Position numbers and translations under genes: made by a program
Source: Leishmania donovani
Lineage: Eukaryota; Euglenozoa; Kinetoplastea; Trypanosomatida; Trypanosomatidae
Assembly: GCF_000227135.1 (NCBI RefSeq)
Contig: NC_018259.1
Location: 807,592 to 871,591, forward strand
Reading direction: 5' to 3'
Length of the DNA: 64,000 nt
Shown: positions 9,234-18,773 of the stretch, one piece after another
Numbering within the stretch: position 1 is the first letter of the stretch
Layout of the letters: each line of letters begins with the position of its first letter
Notes under the pieces: generated by a model
Database searches by the model: none
What the model was told of the DNA's origin: nothing
The model's input: only the letters and a program-made list of their open reading frames with translations

Positions 9234-10862
9234 CTACAGCGTCGTGTACAGCTCCGCCGCCTCCGTGCACTCGTATGCGCTGAAGTGGTGATTCAGCGAG
9301 GCCATCAAATGCAGGTTATAGCGGCTGCCAAGACCACCGTGGACTGCGTTTCGGAAGAGAAAAAACACGCGATGGATGCGACTGTGCACCAGCGCCATGG
9401 CACACATAACGCACGGCTCATGCGTCACGTAGAGGTCCAGCCCGTTCGCCAGATATGGACGAGAGCTGTTTGCGTGGCGCGCACCCTCAGAAGTGGCCGC
9501 ACTGGACAGCCCGGGCGCCAGGCTCCCAGGGGCGGTGAACGCCCCGGCCATGCCGCGGGAAGGCTGCATCGTCTGCCGCTGATGTTCTTCTTGTTGCTGT
9601 ACGGCGGCCAGCTGCTTCAAGGCGTACATCACGGGGTGTTCGAGGATCAGGCGCGGTTGCTGCGGCGCTGCTGCGCGCTGCCGCTTCCATGAAACGGTGT
9701 GCTCATCGCAGGGCGTTTCTGCGAAAATACCGCAGTACGGCGCTGCAGCAACAGGGTTGTCCACTCGCATGGATGTGCAGCCAGAACTGGTCGCCACAAC
9801 ACGCCCTGTGGAAGGATCGATCACGACAGCTACAATGTCGAGCAGCCCACCGGGCTCCTTCGCGCCGACGACAGCCTCCTCTTCCGCCACACTGATTTGC
9901 GGCGAAGACGCAGCTTTCGAGGACTCCTCCACCCCCCTCTCCGAAGAAAGCCTGCTGGCACGCACGCGTTGATCGCGAGCCTCACAGACACGGTGCAGAC
10001 CACGGCAGAGGGGAAACACGTGCTTCACCATGTTCGCGCACACCTCTGCCGTCCACGCGGCGGACGGCAGAGTGGGAGCGTGAGGACGGGGTACAGCGAG
10101 CGGCCACACGCGGTTAGCGCTCATCCATTCCGCCGGATCAGACCTCGGGGCCGTCGCTGGCACAGACATGATTTGAAAAGCAAGCGATCCGCAAGGAGCA
10201 GCAGCAGCATCCGAGGAGGGTGCGGTGTCGTCCCCTACGCGAGAGGAGCTCGACGTTGAAGTATAGTCTTCTGTGTCATCGTTGCGGTCACAGATCCCGA
10301 TCGCTTGCTGGCGTGTGCCGCATGCTGCGGAGTTTCCGGCGGTCACGGCAGAAGCCGTCTCTACGAATGCACGAAACGGCGCCACTTTTGAGGTTGACGC
10401 GAAGTCGCTGGAGAGAAGCCTAAGCACCTGTTCAGCACACAGTGACTCCTCTGCTCGAGTCAAAGGCCACAAAAGCCGGTGTTTCAAGGCAGCATGGTCG
10501 CTGCCTGCAGCGCCAGAATTGGCGCCTATCCCGCCGATCGCGTCACATGAAGAAGAAGCATTGCTTGTCAAGATGGAAGCCGTGTGCGCCGCGCCGCATC
10601 TCTCGAGTGGCTGAAGTGCGAGGAGAAGCTCCAAGCTCGAGGGCGGAGTCGCAGGTGGTGGAGATCGGGGCTCCGTAATTGGCACCAGTGTCACGCAGCG
10701 GCGCGGTCGCAGTCGCTTCAAATGCCCACCCTCGGTCTCGTCGAGGGGAAGGTGCAGATTTGCGGCCCGCAGCAGCGTCTGCGCGTGCTTCGGCTCTGAA
10801 ATTATTAGAACAAGCGCCGGCGTGCAGGCGAACGGCGGCTCCGCTGCCACGATCTCTCGCAT
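9234..10862 (-). CDS. ADAT3: tRNA adenosine deaminase subunit ADAT3
   Basis: A 542-aa protein with a C-terminal cytidine/deoxycytidylate-deaminase-type zinc domain. The first zinc motif reads HPVM at 409-412, where active deaminases have HAE: the catalytic glutamate is replaced by valine, the hallmark of ADAT3, the non-catalytic partner of ADAT2. The second zinc motif PCVMC is at 483-487 and the protein ends soon after. The ADAT2/ADAT3 heterodimer makes inosine at the wobble position (A34) of tRNAs, and in trypanosomatids it is also linked to C-to-U editing (family knowledge). The N-terminal ~400 residues are long and poorly conserved, with serine/alanine-rich linkers. The frame extends six codons upstream to a TTG, but the first ATG is at 10862 and is used here. 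Confidence 0.88.
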   Translation of the reverse strand: MREIVAAEPPFACTPALVLIISEPKHAQTLLRAANLHLPLDETEGGHLKRLRPRRCVTLVPITEPRSPPPATPPSSLELLLALQPLERCGAAHTASILTSNASSSCDAIGGIGANSGAAGSDHAALKHRLLWPLTRAEESLCAEQVLRLLSSDFASTSKVAPFRAFVETASAVTAGNSAACGTRQQAIGICDRNDDTEDYTSTSSSSRVGDDTAPSSDAAAAPCGSLAFQIMSVPATAPRSDPAEWMSANRVWPLAVPRPHAPTLPSAAWTAEVCANMVKHVFPLCRGLHRVCEARDQRVRASRLSSERGVEESSKAASSPQISVAEEEAVVGAKEPGGLLDIVAVVIDPSTGRVVATSSGCTSMRVDNPVAAAPYCGIFAETPCDEHTVSWKRQRAAAPQQPRLILEHPVMYALKQLAAVQQQEEHQRQTMQPSRGMAGAFTAPGSLAPGLSSAATSEGARHANSSRPYLANGLDLYVTHEPCVMCAMALVHSRIHRVFFLFRNAVHGGLGSRYNLHLMASLNHHFSAYECTEAAELYTTL

Positions 10863-11487
10863 GAGTGCGTACAGATGCAAAAAGGCCTCGAGCAGGCGCT
10901 TCTTTAGCGTGAGTTTGTGATTTAGGGGTGTCGAGGTGCGTCACCTGCTGTGCGCCTTCGTGAATGCGTATGCAGGCAACAAAGCCGCGTGAGGGGGGGA
11001 TAGATGGAGGAGAGGAAGGAGATGTGCTGCGCGTGTACAGAAGACACGCGCACACCTCACAGATGCAACAGAGACATGTCGAGCAGGGTGATGATGCAAT
11101 GGCGAAACGGATTCCCATCGAACGCGAAGCGCGTGCGCAGGGTCCTGTGGATAAATGCCTGGCAATGCCACAATGTGGGCAGAAGCGTGCTCAGGGAGGC
11201 GGCACTGTGGTGAAACCGTGGATGTGGCATGATTCGAATCGACCTTGCCGTACTTTCTTGCGAGTGTCTGCGCGCGTCGCGCTTATCCTTCTAGATCACG
11301 TGCACGCGGATAGCCGCAGATGGACGCGGAAACGAAAAAGCGAAGCGCCATGCACTCGCAGGAAAGGTCGAAAAATGGCCTCGCACCTCTGGGCCGTTCT
11401 GCTTTGCGTCGCTGGGAGGTGGCCAGCAGGGAGAGAAAATGTCAGCGCATGAGGATGTGCCGTCTCGCACGTTGGAGTACGCGCCCT
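10863..11487 (-). other. Intergenic spacer between MTQ2 and ADAT3 genes
   Basis: No gene is seen. A purine-rich block at 10988-11027 (polypyrimidine on the transcribed strand), followed by AG at about 10948-10949, is a plausible ADAT3 trans-splice signal. A tRNA B-box-like string near 11230 was examined and rejected. Confidence 0.55.
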
Positions 11488-12501
11488 TCATGGCGTTTGA
11501 AATCGGGGCAAGTAGCGCAGTCGGTACACGCTTAAATGTTCGCCCGTGTAGCGCGCCGTCACCTCCGAGGCCTCAAGCATGTCGTCCTCATCCTTCACAG
11601 TCTCCGTCCCGCTGCAACGCAGGTGCTCGCGAAACGTAGTCTGCGCAAACGCCACCACATCCGTCGCATTGTTTTCCTTGATAAGCACCAGGTAGCACAC
11701 ACCGCGCCGTGAGAGAACGGAAGGCAGCTGACGCAGGAACCGGTCGAGCACAACGCGTCCTCGCGGCCCGCCGCACCACGCTGTGGTGATCACGTCCCTT
11801 TGGGCTATGGCATCCTGTAACTCCTCGAGCGAGGTTGGGACGTACGGGGGGTTGAAGAGGACGACATCGAACAGCGCAGACGCCGAGTTCCCACGAGGCA
11901 GAGCGTTTAAGAGATCGCCGTGGAAACGATGAAGGCAAAAGGTCGAAGCCGACAGCGCAGAAGATGTCACGTCGTCGGCATCCACACGCAGTGATGGTGG
12001 CGCAACCCCCTCGGCCGAGAGCACCACTGGAGCAGCGAGCGAGGTTGGAACGGCACTCTGAAATATACGCCCGTAGAAGTCGGTCAAAACCGTCTCCCTA
12101 AAGTACTTGAGAAGGGTTTCCGTCCAGGTGATTGCGGTGGCCTCGAGAGCCAGCGGGTTCACATCCACAGCACAGAACATTGGTCCGCCAACAGTGCTGC
12201 GGGTGCCGCTCGCGCGGCAGCAGAGATCAGGCTTTTCTGCACCAATTTCCTGTGTGGCTGCTGCTGCGACGGATGGCATTAGTAGACACCGGAGATGTGT
12301 GATGACAGTGCCGGAGCCGCACCCGACCTCCACGCAGCGGTCTGGTTGAATGGAGCGGAGAAGCTCGGCATCCTTGTCGAGAGCCTCGAGAAAGAGAAAT
12401 GTGTCCGCCTCAGGCTCGTAGACGTTGTGGCGAAAGCGCGAATCGCGAATGCAGTGCGTGTACTCCGGGGACGAGTACGAAGCCCTGGCGATAGAGCTCA
12501 T
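11488..12501 (-). CDS. MTQ2: eRF1 glutamine methyltransferase catalytic subunit, MTQ2/HemK2/N6AMT1 type
   Basis: A 337-aa class I methyltransferase. The N-terminus has the family signature VYEPEADTF at 27-35. The SAM-binding motif EVGCGSGT is at 58-65, the catalytic NPPY motif at 217-220, and the late motif ends in LIKENN, as in human N6AMT1. The family methylates the glutamine of the GGQ motif of translation release factor eRF1, working with the small activator Trm112. Human N6AMT1 is 214 aa; the extra length is two low-complexity insertions, one before and one after the motif II region (about residues 80-105 and 150-190). The frame continues 18 codons upstream to a TTG at 12555, but a possible splice acceptor at 12532-12533 would remove that part, so the ATG at 12501 is chosen. 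Confidence 0.87.
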   Translation of the reverse strand: MSSIARASYSSPEYTHCIRDSRFRHNVYEPEADTFLFLEALDKDAELLRSIQPDRCVEVGCGSGTVITHLRCLLMPSVAAAATQEIGAEKPDLCCRASGTRSTVGGPMFCAVDVNPLALEATAITWTETLLKYFRETVLTDFYGRIFQSAVPTSLAAPVVLSAEGVAPPSLRVDADDVTSSALSASTFCLHRFHGDLLNALPRGNSASALFDVVLFNPPYVPTSLEELQDAIAQRDVITTAWCGGPRGRVVLDRFLRQLPSVLSRRGVCYLVLIKENNATDVVAFAQTTFREHLRCSGTETVKDEDDMLEASEVTARYTGEHLSVYRLRYLPRFQTP

Positions 12502-13776
12502 CCCGGTGAAGGTGTATAGAGAAAGGAGGGCCTTCGAAAAGACGCAGACGCGCAAGGGGTTTTACGGTCTGCTCACGTCCAGCAGCCTCATGCGTTTCTC
12601 TTCTTGCTCGTTCTGAGGCCGCCATCGTGGATCAGGGTACCAAAGAAGCTCCGCAGGCCGTGTACAGCGCGCACGGAGGATGGTGAAGATAAAAAAACGG
12701 AGAAGACACGGGTGTCGTTGATAGGACAACAAAAAAAAGCGTTCAGCAGAGAGAGGGGTCAACCGCTGGCCACCTGGAGAGAGGCATGCAAGGATGCGCA
12801 TCACAGTAGCGTGCATTCGTTGCTCCACCTCTTTTTTTTCGTTTTCAACCATGTTGAAGTAGAGCGGCGAGGGTGTCACAAACGCACGTGGCGCATTCGT
12901 AAAACGGAGCGCGTCGCACCCTCCCCTCCCCCTTCGCCCACTCGTCCGTGGTCTCTCTCCCTCCGTATCTCGTTCGTGCCCAACGGGTTGCCGCACGTCC
13001 TCAAGACGCCGAAGCCCTCACTTGCAGCAGCCGGCATAAGCCGGCGTGGTACGCAATTCGCAAAGTTAAGTAAGCAATTGTGCATGGGTGGCTGGGTATG
13101 TTGATTCGCTTGATGGTGATGCTGTGGTGGTGGTGCGCGCGTATGCCATACTTGTGTGTGTATGCCATATTACTCGTGGGTGCCTTGCGTCTGTGTGGCA
13201 ACGATCAGCCGTGGGTGGGGAGGGGGAGGGGAGAGGTCCGCCGTTGCTCGTCGGTCTGGCAGGGAAGCAAAGCGACACAGAGAGACGGCCGCTCTTAGCG
13301 ATCTCCCTTATCCTCCTCACGCAACGCCTTCGCCTGTCCCGGCCCCCGTGCCCACCCCGAAGCGGAACGCATCTGAGCACATGAGCGCGCACACACACAC
13401 ACCTGTGCATATATACATATATATATATATATATGTGCACACGTTGGCACAAACGTGCAGGTCTAGGCATCTATACAGTCTACCTTGGTGCAGTGGTGAA
13501 CGATAAGAAACAGTTTACGGGGAGAGAGTGGGTATGAGCACCATCTCGTGACAGCGCGCACATCACAGGGAGCACAACGAGAGGGCACAAAACGCCGCAG
13601 CACCTCCTCACAACACGAGAGAGCGCCTAAAGAGGCGAGAAACTCACATGAATGATACGCCCCAAAACTCAAGGCACGAGTATCTGAGATAAAGCGACCG
13701 GAGTATCGCATTGCCTTCCCTGATGCCCGCGAGCTACCCCCCTCTCCCTCTTGACCCGACCCTTGCCCTCCCTCCC
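12502..13776 (-). other. Intergenic spacer between kinesin-like and MTQ2 genes
   Basis: No gene is seen. The stretch holds the MTQ2 leader and the 3' UTR of the kinesin-like gene, and includes an (AC)n then (AT)n microsatellite at about 13390-13434. Confidence 0.55.
13409..13434. repeat. (AT)n microsatellite
   Basis: Near-perfect alternating AT with one C, in the 3' spacer of the kinesin-like gene, preceded by a short (AC)n run. Confidence 0.85.
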
Positions 13777-16671
13777 TCAGCTCGCGTTGGCGTCGGTCGC
13801 CTCAAGACGCATGGCGAGGTGCTCCGTCGCAACCGCCAACTGCGCAAAGGTCGGGATGAAGGCACGCAGGTGCTGGCAACGCTCCACCTCAAAGGAAAGG
13901 TAGTTCGTCAGCGTGTCGGCGTCCGCCGCGGTGGCGCAGCGGGGGACGGGTGGCAACAACGTCCGCGTCGTTGCTGAAGCGTCTCGCGAAGATGCGGGAA
14001 AGGCGGCGGAACGTGTGGCAGCCACACGAGAAGCCGGTTTCTCGGCAATCTGCCGAAGCGAGTCTGCAAGGGCAGCCACAGCCTCTTTGTGTTCTTGAAG
14101 AATGACGGGCGAGAGCTGTGAGAGAGGGTCAAGCAGCTCACTGCTGGCCGGCGCGCTTGCGGAGGCGCCGCCGCGCAGCCTACGTAGCAGTGCCCTCTGT
14201 GAACACGCAAGCTGGGCATCCAGAGACGCGCAGCCAGCGAGTAGAGAAGCAGCAACGCGTTGAGTGCAGTCTGTGGGAGTCGCCTTCGCCGGCTGGGACG
14301 CGCTGCGAATACCCGTGGCGTCACCATCGTCTTCACTACCGCCACATCTCATCTCGGAAGGCCGTGAATGTGAACGCGGCGTGCTCCCACAGCTCCGCGG
14401 CAGGTTTGCAGCAATGGTGGGCTTTGTATCGCGAGGCCGGAGGAAGGGAGAAGACTTGGTCATGAGGCGCAGCACCGCATCTTTTTCCTCACAAACGTGA
14501 GCCAGCTCCGCTTGAAACTGCTCTATACGCTCCTGCATGACATCGCACGTGGGGCAACCTCCATCTCGGCGATGATCAGCCATTGATCCAGTTGCGGCAC
14601 TCTCAGTCGTTCCTCGCTTCGCCGTTGCCGTGAGAGCCGCCAGCAGGCGCTCCTGCAGTCGATCCACCTCCTGCATCAGCTGGCGGTTTCGCCAGCGAAG
14701 CTCGTCCACTGTGATCGCCGCTATGCGGTCTTGCTGCTTCTGTGTGAGAGAGGGGACATCACCGTTCTTTTTGCCTAACGAGCCCTCCATATCCGTGATG
14801 CGGTCATCGATGCGCCGCGCACGAGGGGAGTGGCGTCCCACATCACTCGTAGACATGAAAGAGACTGATGGAGGTGCCGGCCGGCGCGCGTGTCGGGACT
14901 GCGAAGGCTGCCGCTCCGCTGCAGCTCCAGGCACCGGCACAGACGTCTCGCTCGGCAAGATACGCGAGAGTGTCGCCTCCCGTGCGCGTCGGGTGGCATC
15001 CTTTCGGAAGAGCAGCACCTCTCTGCGAAGCTGCGTCAGCTGCACCGTCAGCTCTTCCTTCTCCGTCTCTGCCTGCCGCAACTGCTTCACCACCGCGGCG
15101 TCCTGCCGCTTCTGCCGCGCTGCCTCCCGCTCCAGCGTACGGACCTGCCGCACGAGCCGCTCGACCAGTTGCGCGTAGTCGGCGTTCTCCTTCTTGGTTG
15201 CTTGATGGGCACGCTGCAGGTCCGTCCAGAGGCCTGTCTTGCCGCGAAGCTCGCGCTTCAAATCGTTGCGCTCTTGGAGTGCTTGATCGCGGGCAGCCTG
15301 TGCGCGACGGCCTTGCTCCTCCGAGCTTCGCAGCTGCTCTTCGATAAACACAAGGCGCTTGAGTAGGTGCTGTTCTCGCGCTCGCTGAAGGTCTCGATCG
15401 AGCTGCACACTCGGCACCGGTAACTGAGCCGGCGTCCGCTCTCGAAAGCCACTAGTGGCACTACAGCTGCTGCAGCTCCTGCATGTTTCTTCTACGTCTG
15501 GACGCACGGCAGCCAGCTCCCTAACACGCCGGGAACTGGAGTCTGCGACGCTGTCGTGGGTGGGGCTCGCCTCCACAGCCGAAGGAGTCGGGGACGTTGC
15601 TGGTCTCGAGAAGAGCTTCGACGGTGCAGACGACAATGACGCCGCTCGATTGCGCGGCGGCCTAGAACAGGATGTCGTTGACACTGATGCGTCCGTCGCA
15701 GCAGCAGCAGCAGCAGCAGCCCCGCTGCTCTGCGCCACCTCCACTGTGGCGGCAAAGTAAAGAACGCGCATCGTTTGTCGCACCGTGTATTGCGGTGCTG
15801 GCACACAAAGCACCTGCACCGTTGCCTGCGGTGCCACACTCCTTTCTAAAAGGTCGCGGAGGGGAGTGTGTGGAGGGTAGGTGCGAGCCGCACCGTCCGC
15901 CCGCATGTGGAGAATGAGCGTGAGTTGCTGCAGCAGCTCCTGCGCGCTGGCCGCGTCGACAACAACCAGTCGACCATAGCCCTGCAGCTCCACCGTCACC
16001 ACACAGGCCGTCTGCCCCTCGAGCGATGTCGGAGACTCCTCCAGCGCGACGTGGCGGTCTTCGAGGAGCTGCAAGATCGTGCCCCACTCCGTTGCCGAGG
16101 TGCTGCGCGTCACGGTCGCCTTGTGCGCCTCCTCCAGGGTGCGGATGCGACGATCTTCGCGGAGGCCGTCCAGCAGCACCCGCTCCGACGCGGAAACCGT
16201 CACCGCAGAGAGCCGGGCTGCTGAGCAGCCCTCGAGATTCCGAAATAGCAAGGGAAAGAGATGCGCGTATAGCTCCATTGCCACTGCCGTGGCCTCCGCC
16301 AACCCCGCGTTTGGCCTCTGAGACGACGTTGACGATGAAGGTACGCGTGCGACAGGCGTTCGCGCATCAGCCTGGACCTGCGATGCGGTGCCGTTCACAC
16401 CCGACGCCATCGGCTTAGGGGGCAGTACCACATCTTCGGAGTTCGGCGTCGCAAGCACGAGAGTAGCATTGCCACCCTCGCGCAGCGTAGCTAGAAGCGG
16501 GCCATTGACGTGCTTCACGTAATCATGAGCAGGGCTCAGCACGTGAGAGAAGACGAGTGACTGTAGGCGGCCGCGGTAGAGCACCCGAACCCCATCCTCG
16601 AAGACGCCCTGGAAGAAGGAGGTGTCTTGGCGCGCCTCATGTGGGATGACGCAGTACGTCCGCGTGGACAT
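13777..16671 (-). CDS. Kinesin-like coiled-coil protein with degenerate, P-loop-less motor domain
   Basis: A 964-aa protein. Residues 1 to about 300 follow the kinesin motor layout without its catalytic residues. There is a DYV..V.GPLL...L.GGNATLVLA core before the position of the P-loop, but TPNSEDVV (75-82) replaces GxxxxGKT. A switch-I-like stretch with SPTSLEGQT near 210 comes next, then a switch-II-like GRLVVVDAAS (D239 but no AGSE). After that come equivalents of the inhibitor-proximal helices (PLRDLLERSVAPQATVQVL, then QTMRVLYFA). A ~130-residue coiled coil follows at about 430-560 and a second near 650-730. If this reading is right, the protein cannot hydrolyse ATP and may be a scaffold or regulator on microtubules. 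The frame runs 50 codons further upstream, but that part is UTR-like translation, and MSTRTYC at 16671 fits a motor N-terminus. No name is assigned. Confidence 0.62.
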   Translation of the reverse strand: MSTRTYCVIPHEARQDTSFFQGVFEDGVRVLYRGRLQSLVFSHVLSPAHDYVKHVNGPLLATLREGGNATLVLATPNSEDVVLPPKPMASGVNGTASQVQADARTPVARVPSSSTSSQRPNAGLAEATAVAMELYAHLFPLLFRNLEGCSAARLSAVTVSASERVLLDGLREDRRIRTLEEAHKATVTRSTSATEWGTILQLLEDRHVALEESPTSLEGQTACVVTVELQGYGRLVVVDAASAQELLQQLTLILHMRADGAARTYPPHTPLRDLLERSVAPQATVQVLCVPAPQYTVRQTMRVLYFAATVEVAQSSGAAAAAAAATDASVSTTSCSRPPRNRAASLSSAPSKLFSRPATSPTPSAVEASPTHDSVADSSSRRVRELAAVRPDVEETCRSCSSCSATSGFRERTPAQLPVPSVQLDRDLQRAREQHLLKRLVFIEEQLRSSEEQGRRAQAARDQALQERNDLKRELRGKTGLWTDLQRAHQATKKENADYAQLVERLVRQVRTLEREAARQKRQDAAVVKQLRQAETEKEELTVQLTQLRREVLLFRKDATRRAREATLSRILPSETSVPVPGAAAERQPSQSRHARRPAPPSVSFMSTSDVGRHSPRARRIDDRITDMEGSLGKKNGDVPSLTQKQQDRIAAITVDELRWRNRQLMQEVDRLQERLLAALTATAKRGTTESAATGSMADHRRDGGCPTCDVMQERIEQFQAELAHVCEEKDAVLRLMTKSSPFLRPRDTKPTIAANLPRSCGSTPRSHSRPSEMRCGGSEDDGDATGIRSASQPAKATPTDCTQRVAASLLAGCASLDAQLACSQRALLRRLRGGASASAPASSELLDPLSQLSPVILQEHKEAVAALADSLRQIAEKPASRVAATRSAAFPASSRDASATTRTLLPPVPRCATAADADTLTNYLSFEVERCQHLRAFIPTFAQLAVATEHLAMRLEATDANAS

Positions 16672-17976
16672 CCTGCCCTCCTTCCGTCTTGTGTGTATAT
16701 GCCTTTGTGTGCGTATTTGTATGTGTGTATAGGTGGGTGTAGGCACAAGGGAGGCGGCCAGTGAAGAACGAGGAAGGGAGTGGGGGCATATACGGATCCA
16801 GGCAAGAAATGCGGCAGACATAAAGGGAGAAAGGCAAACGAAGGCTGTAGAAGAGCATGTGCGCGCCTACAAGAGCGTCGAGATATGAGGAGCCGAAGCA
16901 CGTCGGCTCATCCTAGAAGCAGCAGTACTTTTGTGCCAGAGATGAGGTCGCCCAAGCCGGCGACCGAGATGCGATCTTGTGCAGCTCACAAGCGCAAGCC
17001 ACCGCCGCGCAGCCAAGGTGCGCACTACACTTCCAAGAGCGTCAATTGAAAGGGGAGAGACAAATAACACCACAATGAACGAGCTTCCTCCGCCGTGGCG
17101 CTCCCTCGCTTGGCAGCGCGACGGCAGGTAGGCAAACATACATCGGCATCCAGTAAGCACGTGTGTGTGTGTGTGTATGTAGGCGCCTGCCTTGCCTCAG
17201 CACCTTGCTGTTGTTGTCTTCGCTGTTTGTTTGTGAAGCGTGTGTGGGCAAGGGGGTGGGAAAGGTGAAGAAGGCGGGTCGTCGAAGACACCGCGTGCAT
17301 CGCCTCTCGCGCGTACACGCACACGCACACTTCTGCGCAGACACCTAGAGATTGAGAGACGGATCGAGATGGCGGAGGGGTGGAATGGTGAACCGTCAGA
17401 AGAAAAAATACAGAAAACACGAAGTCGACGAAGCGAGCGGAAAGAATGAGGAAGCGGGAGAGATGAAACGACAGAGTTTGGCGTAGAGATGTCTGGCCCA
17501 TCAAACACAGACAAATAGACACTCTGTCACCGGAGTGCAAGCAATCTCGTTCCTTTTTGGGGGAGGGGGGGAGGCGGTGTGAGGGGAATAGATGGGAGGG
17601 AGGGGGGCTCAAGGCACGTCTTACAGGACAAACCCAGAGAGCGATAGTGGCGGTAGCACATGCTATTGGTAGCCGATAAGGGATCGCAATACCGCGAGCG
17701 GAGGCATCAAGGAGAAAGAGATGCAAAGCAAGCTAGCATATGGTAGTTGAAGCCTCAGCGCTTCGCAAAGACACAAGGACGGGCAAACAAGGCGCCAAGG
17801 GAGAAGTTCGATGTCGACTCACTGCAGACGCGAGCGACCGCGCACAGCCGTACGCGGCTCATGGCAAGAAGCACAGGAGCATGACGGAAAGGACGAGACA
17901 GAGAGCACATGCTGCACCATCTTACTGCACCAGCATCACAAAACCATAAAACAAAACAGAAAAAGAAAACAACAAA

Positions 17977-18773
17977 GGGATGCACGGCAGCATGGGCGAT
18001 ATCGAGATCCGAACGCATACACGTTTCTCGTACAGTACAAAGAGCACAAAACAGAGACGAACCCCGATGGGGAGAGAGAGGGAAAAGGAGGAAAAAGGGA
18101 AGCAGGGGGGCTGCTCGGCGTCCACCCAGAGAGGTGTTTGCTGGGCCCTGCAGCACCACACACTAAGGTGTCTCTCTTCATCGGTGTAGAGCAGTGCATG
18201 AATGCCCCTTGCTTTCAGCACGCCATTCTGCCACGAGCAAGTCCGCAAACGCATACACGCATATACAAGCATGGCGTACCTGCCTTTGCTGCACTGTGGC
18301 TCAATCCGGGTACTCTGGGACGAGCNNNNNNNNNNNNNNNNNNNNNNNNNNNNNNNNNNNNNNNNNNNNNNNNNNNNNNNNNNNNNNNNNNNNNNNNNNN
18401 NNNNNNNNNNNNNNNNNNNNNNNNGGGATGCACGGCAGCATGGGCGATATCGAGATCCGAACGCATACACGTTTCTCGTACAGTACAAAGAGCACAAAAC
18501 AGAGACGAACCCCGATGGGGAGAGAGAGGGAAAAGGAGGAAAAAGGGAAGCAGGGGGGCTGCTCGGCGTCCACCCAGAGAGGTGTTTGCTGGGCCCTGCA
18601 GCACCACACACTAAGGTGTCTCTCTTCATCGGTGTAGAGCAGTGCATGAATGCCCCTTGCTTTCAGCACGCCATTCTGCCACGAGCAAGTCCGCAAACGC
18701 ATACACGCATATACAAGCATGGCGTACCTGCCTTTGCTGCACTGTGGCTCAATCCGGGTCCTCTGGGACGAGC
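17977..18773. repeat. 349-bp direct duplication flanking an N gap
   Basis: 17977-18325 and 18425-18773 align end to end with one visible mismatch (ggtactctgg against ggtcctctgg). The gap at 18326-18424 lies between them. The pattern fits overlapping contig ends; the single mismatch could be a sequencing error, an allelic difference or a true second copy. Confidence 0.85.
18326..18424. other. Assembly gap, 99 N
   Basis: Run of 99 N between two near-identical 349-bp flanks; probably a placeholder length. Confidence 0.95.

Noticed and set aside
11226..11242. gattcgaatcgacc string resembling a tRNA B box
   Set aside because: No matching A box, acceptor stem or anticodon arm could be drawn on either strand.
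17025..17726. 233-codon minus-strand frame
   Set aside because: It is UTR-like Ser/Pro/His/Thr-rich translation over polypyrimidine and (AC)n tracts.
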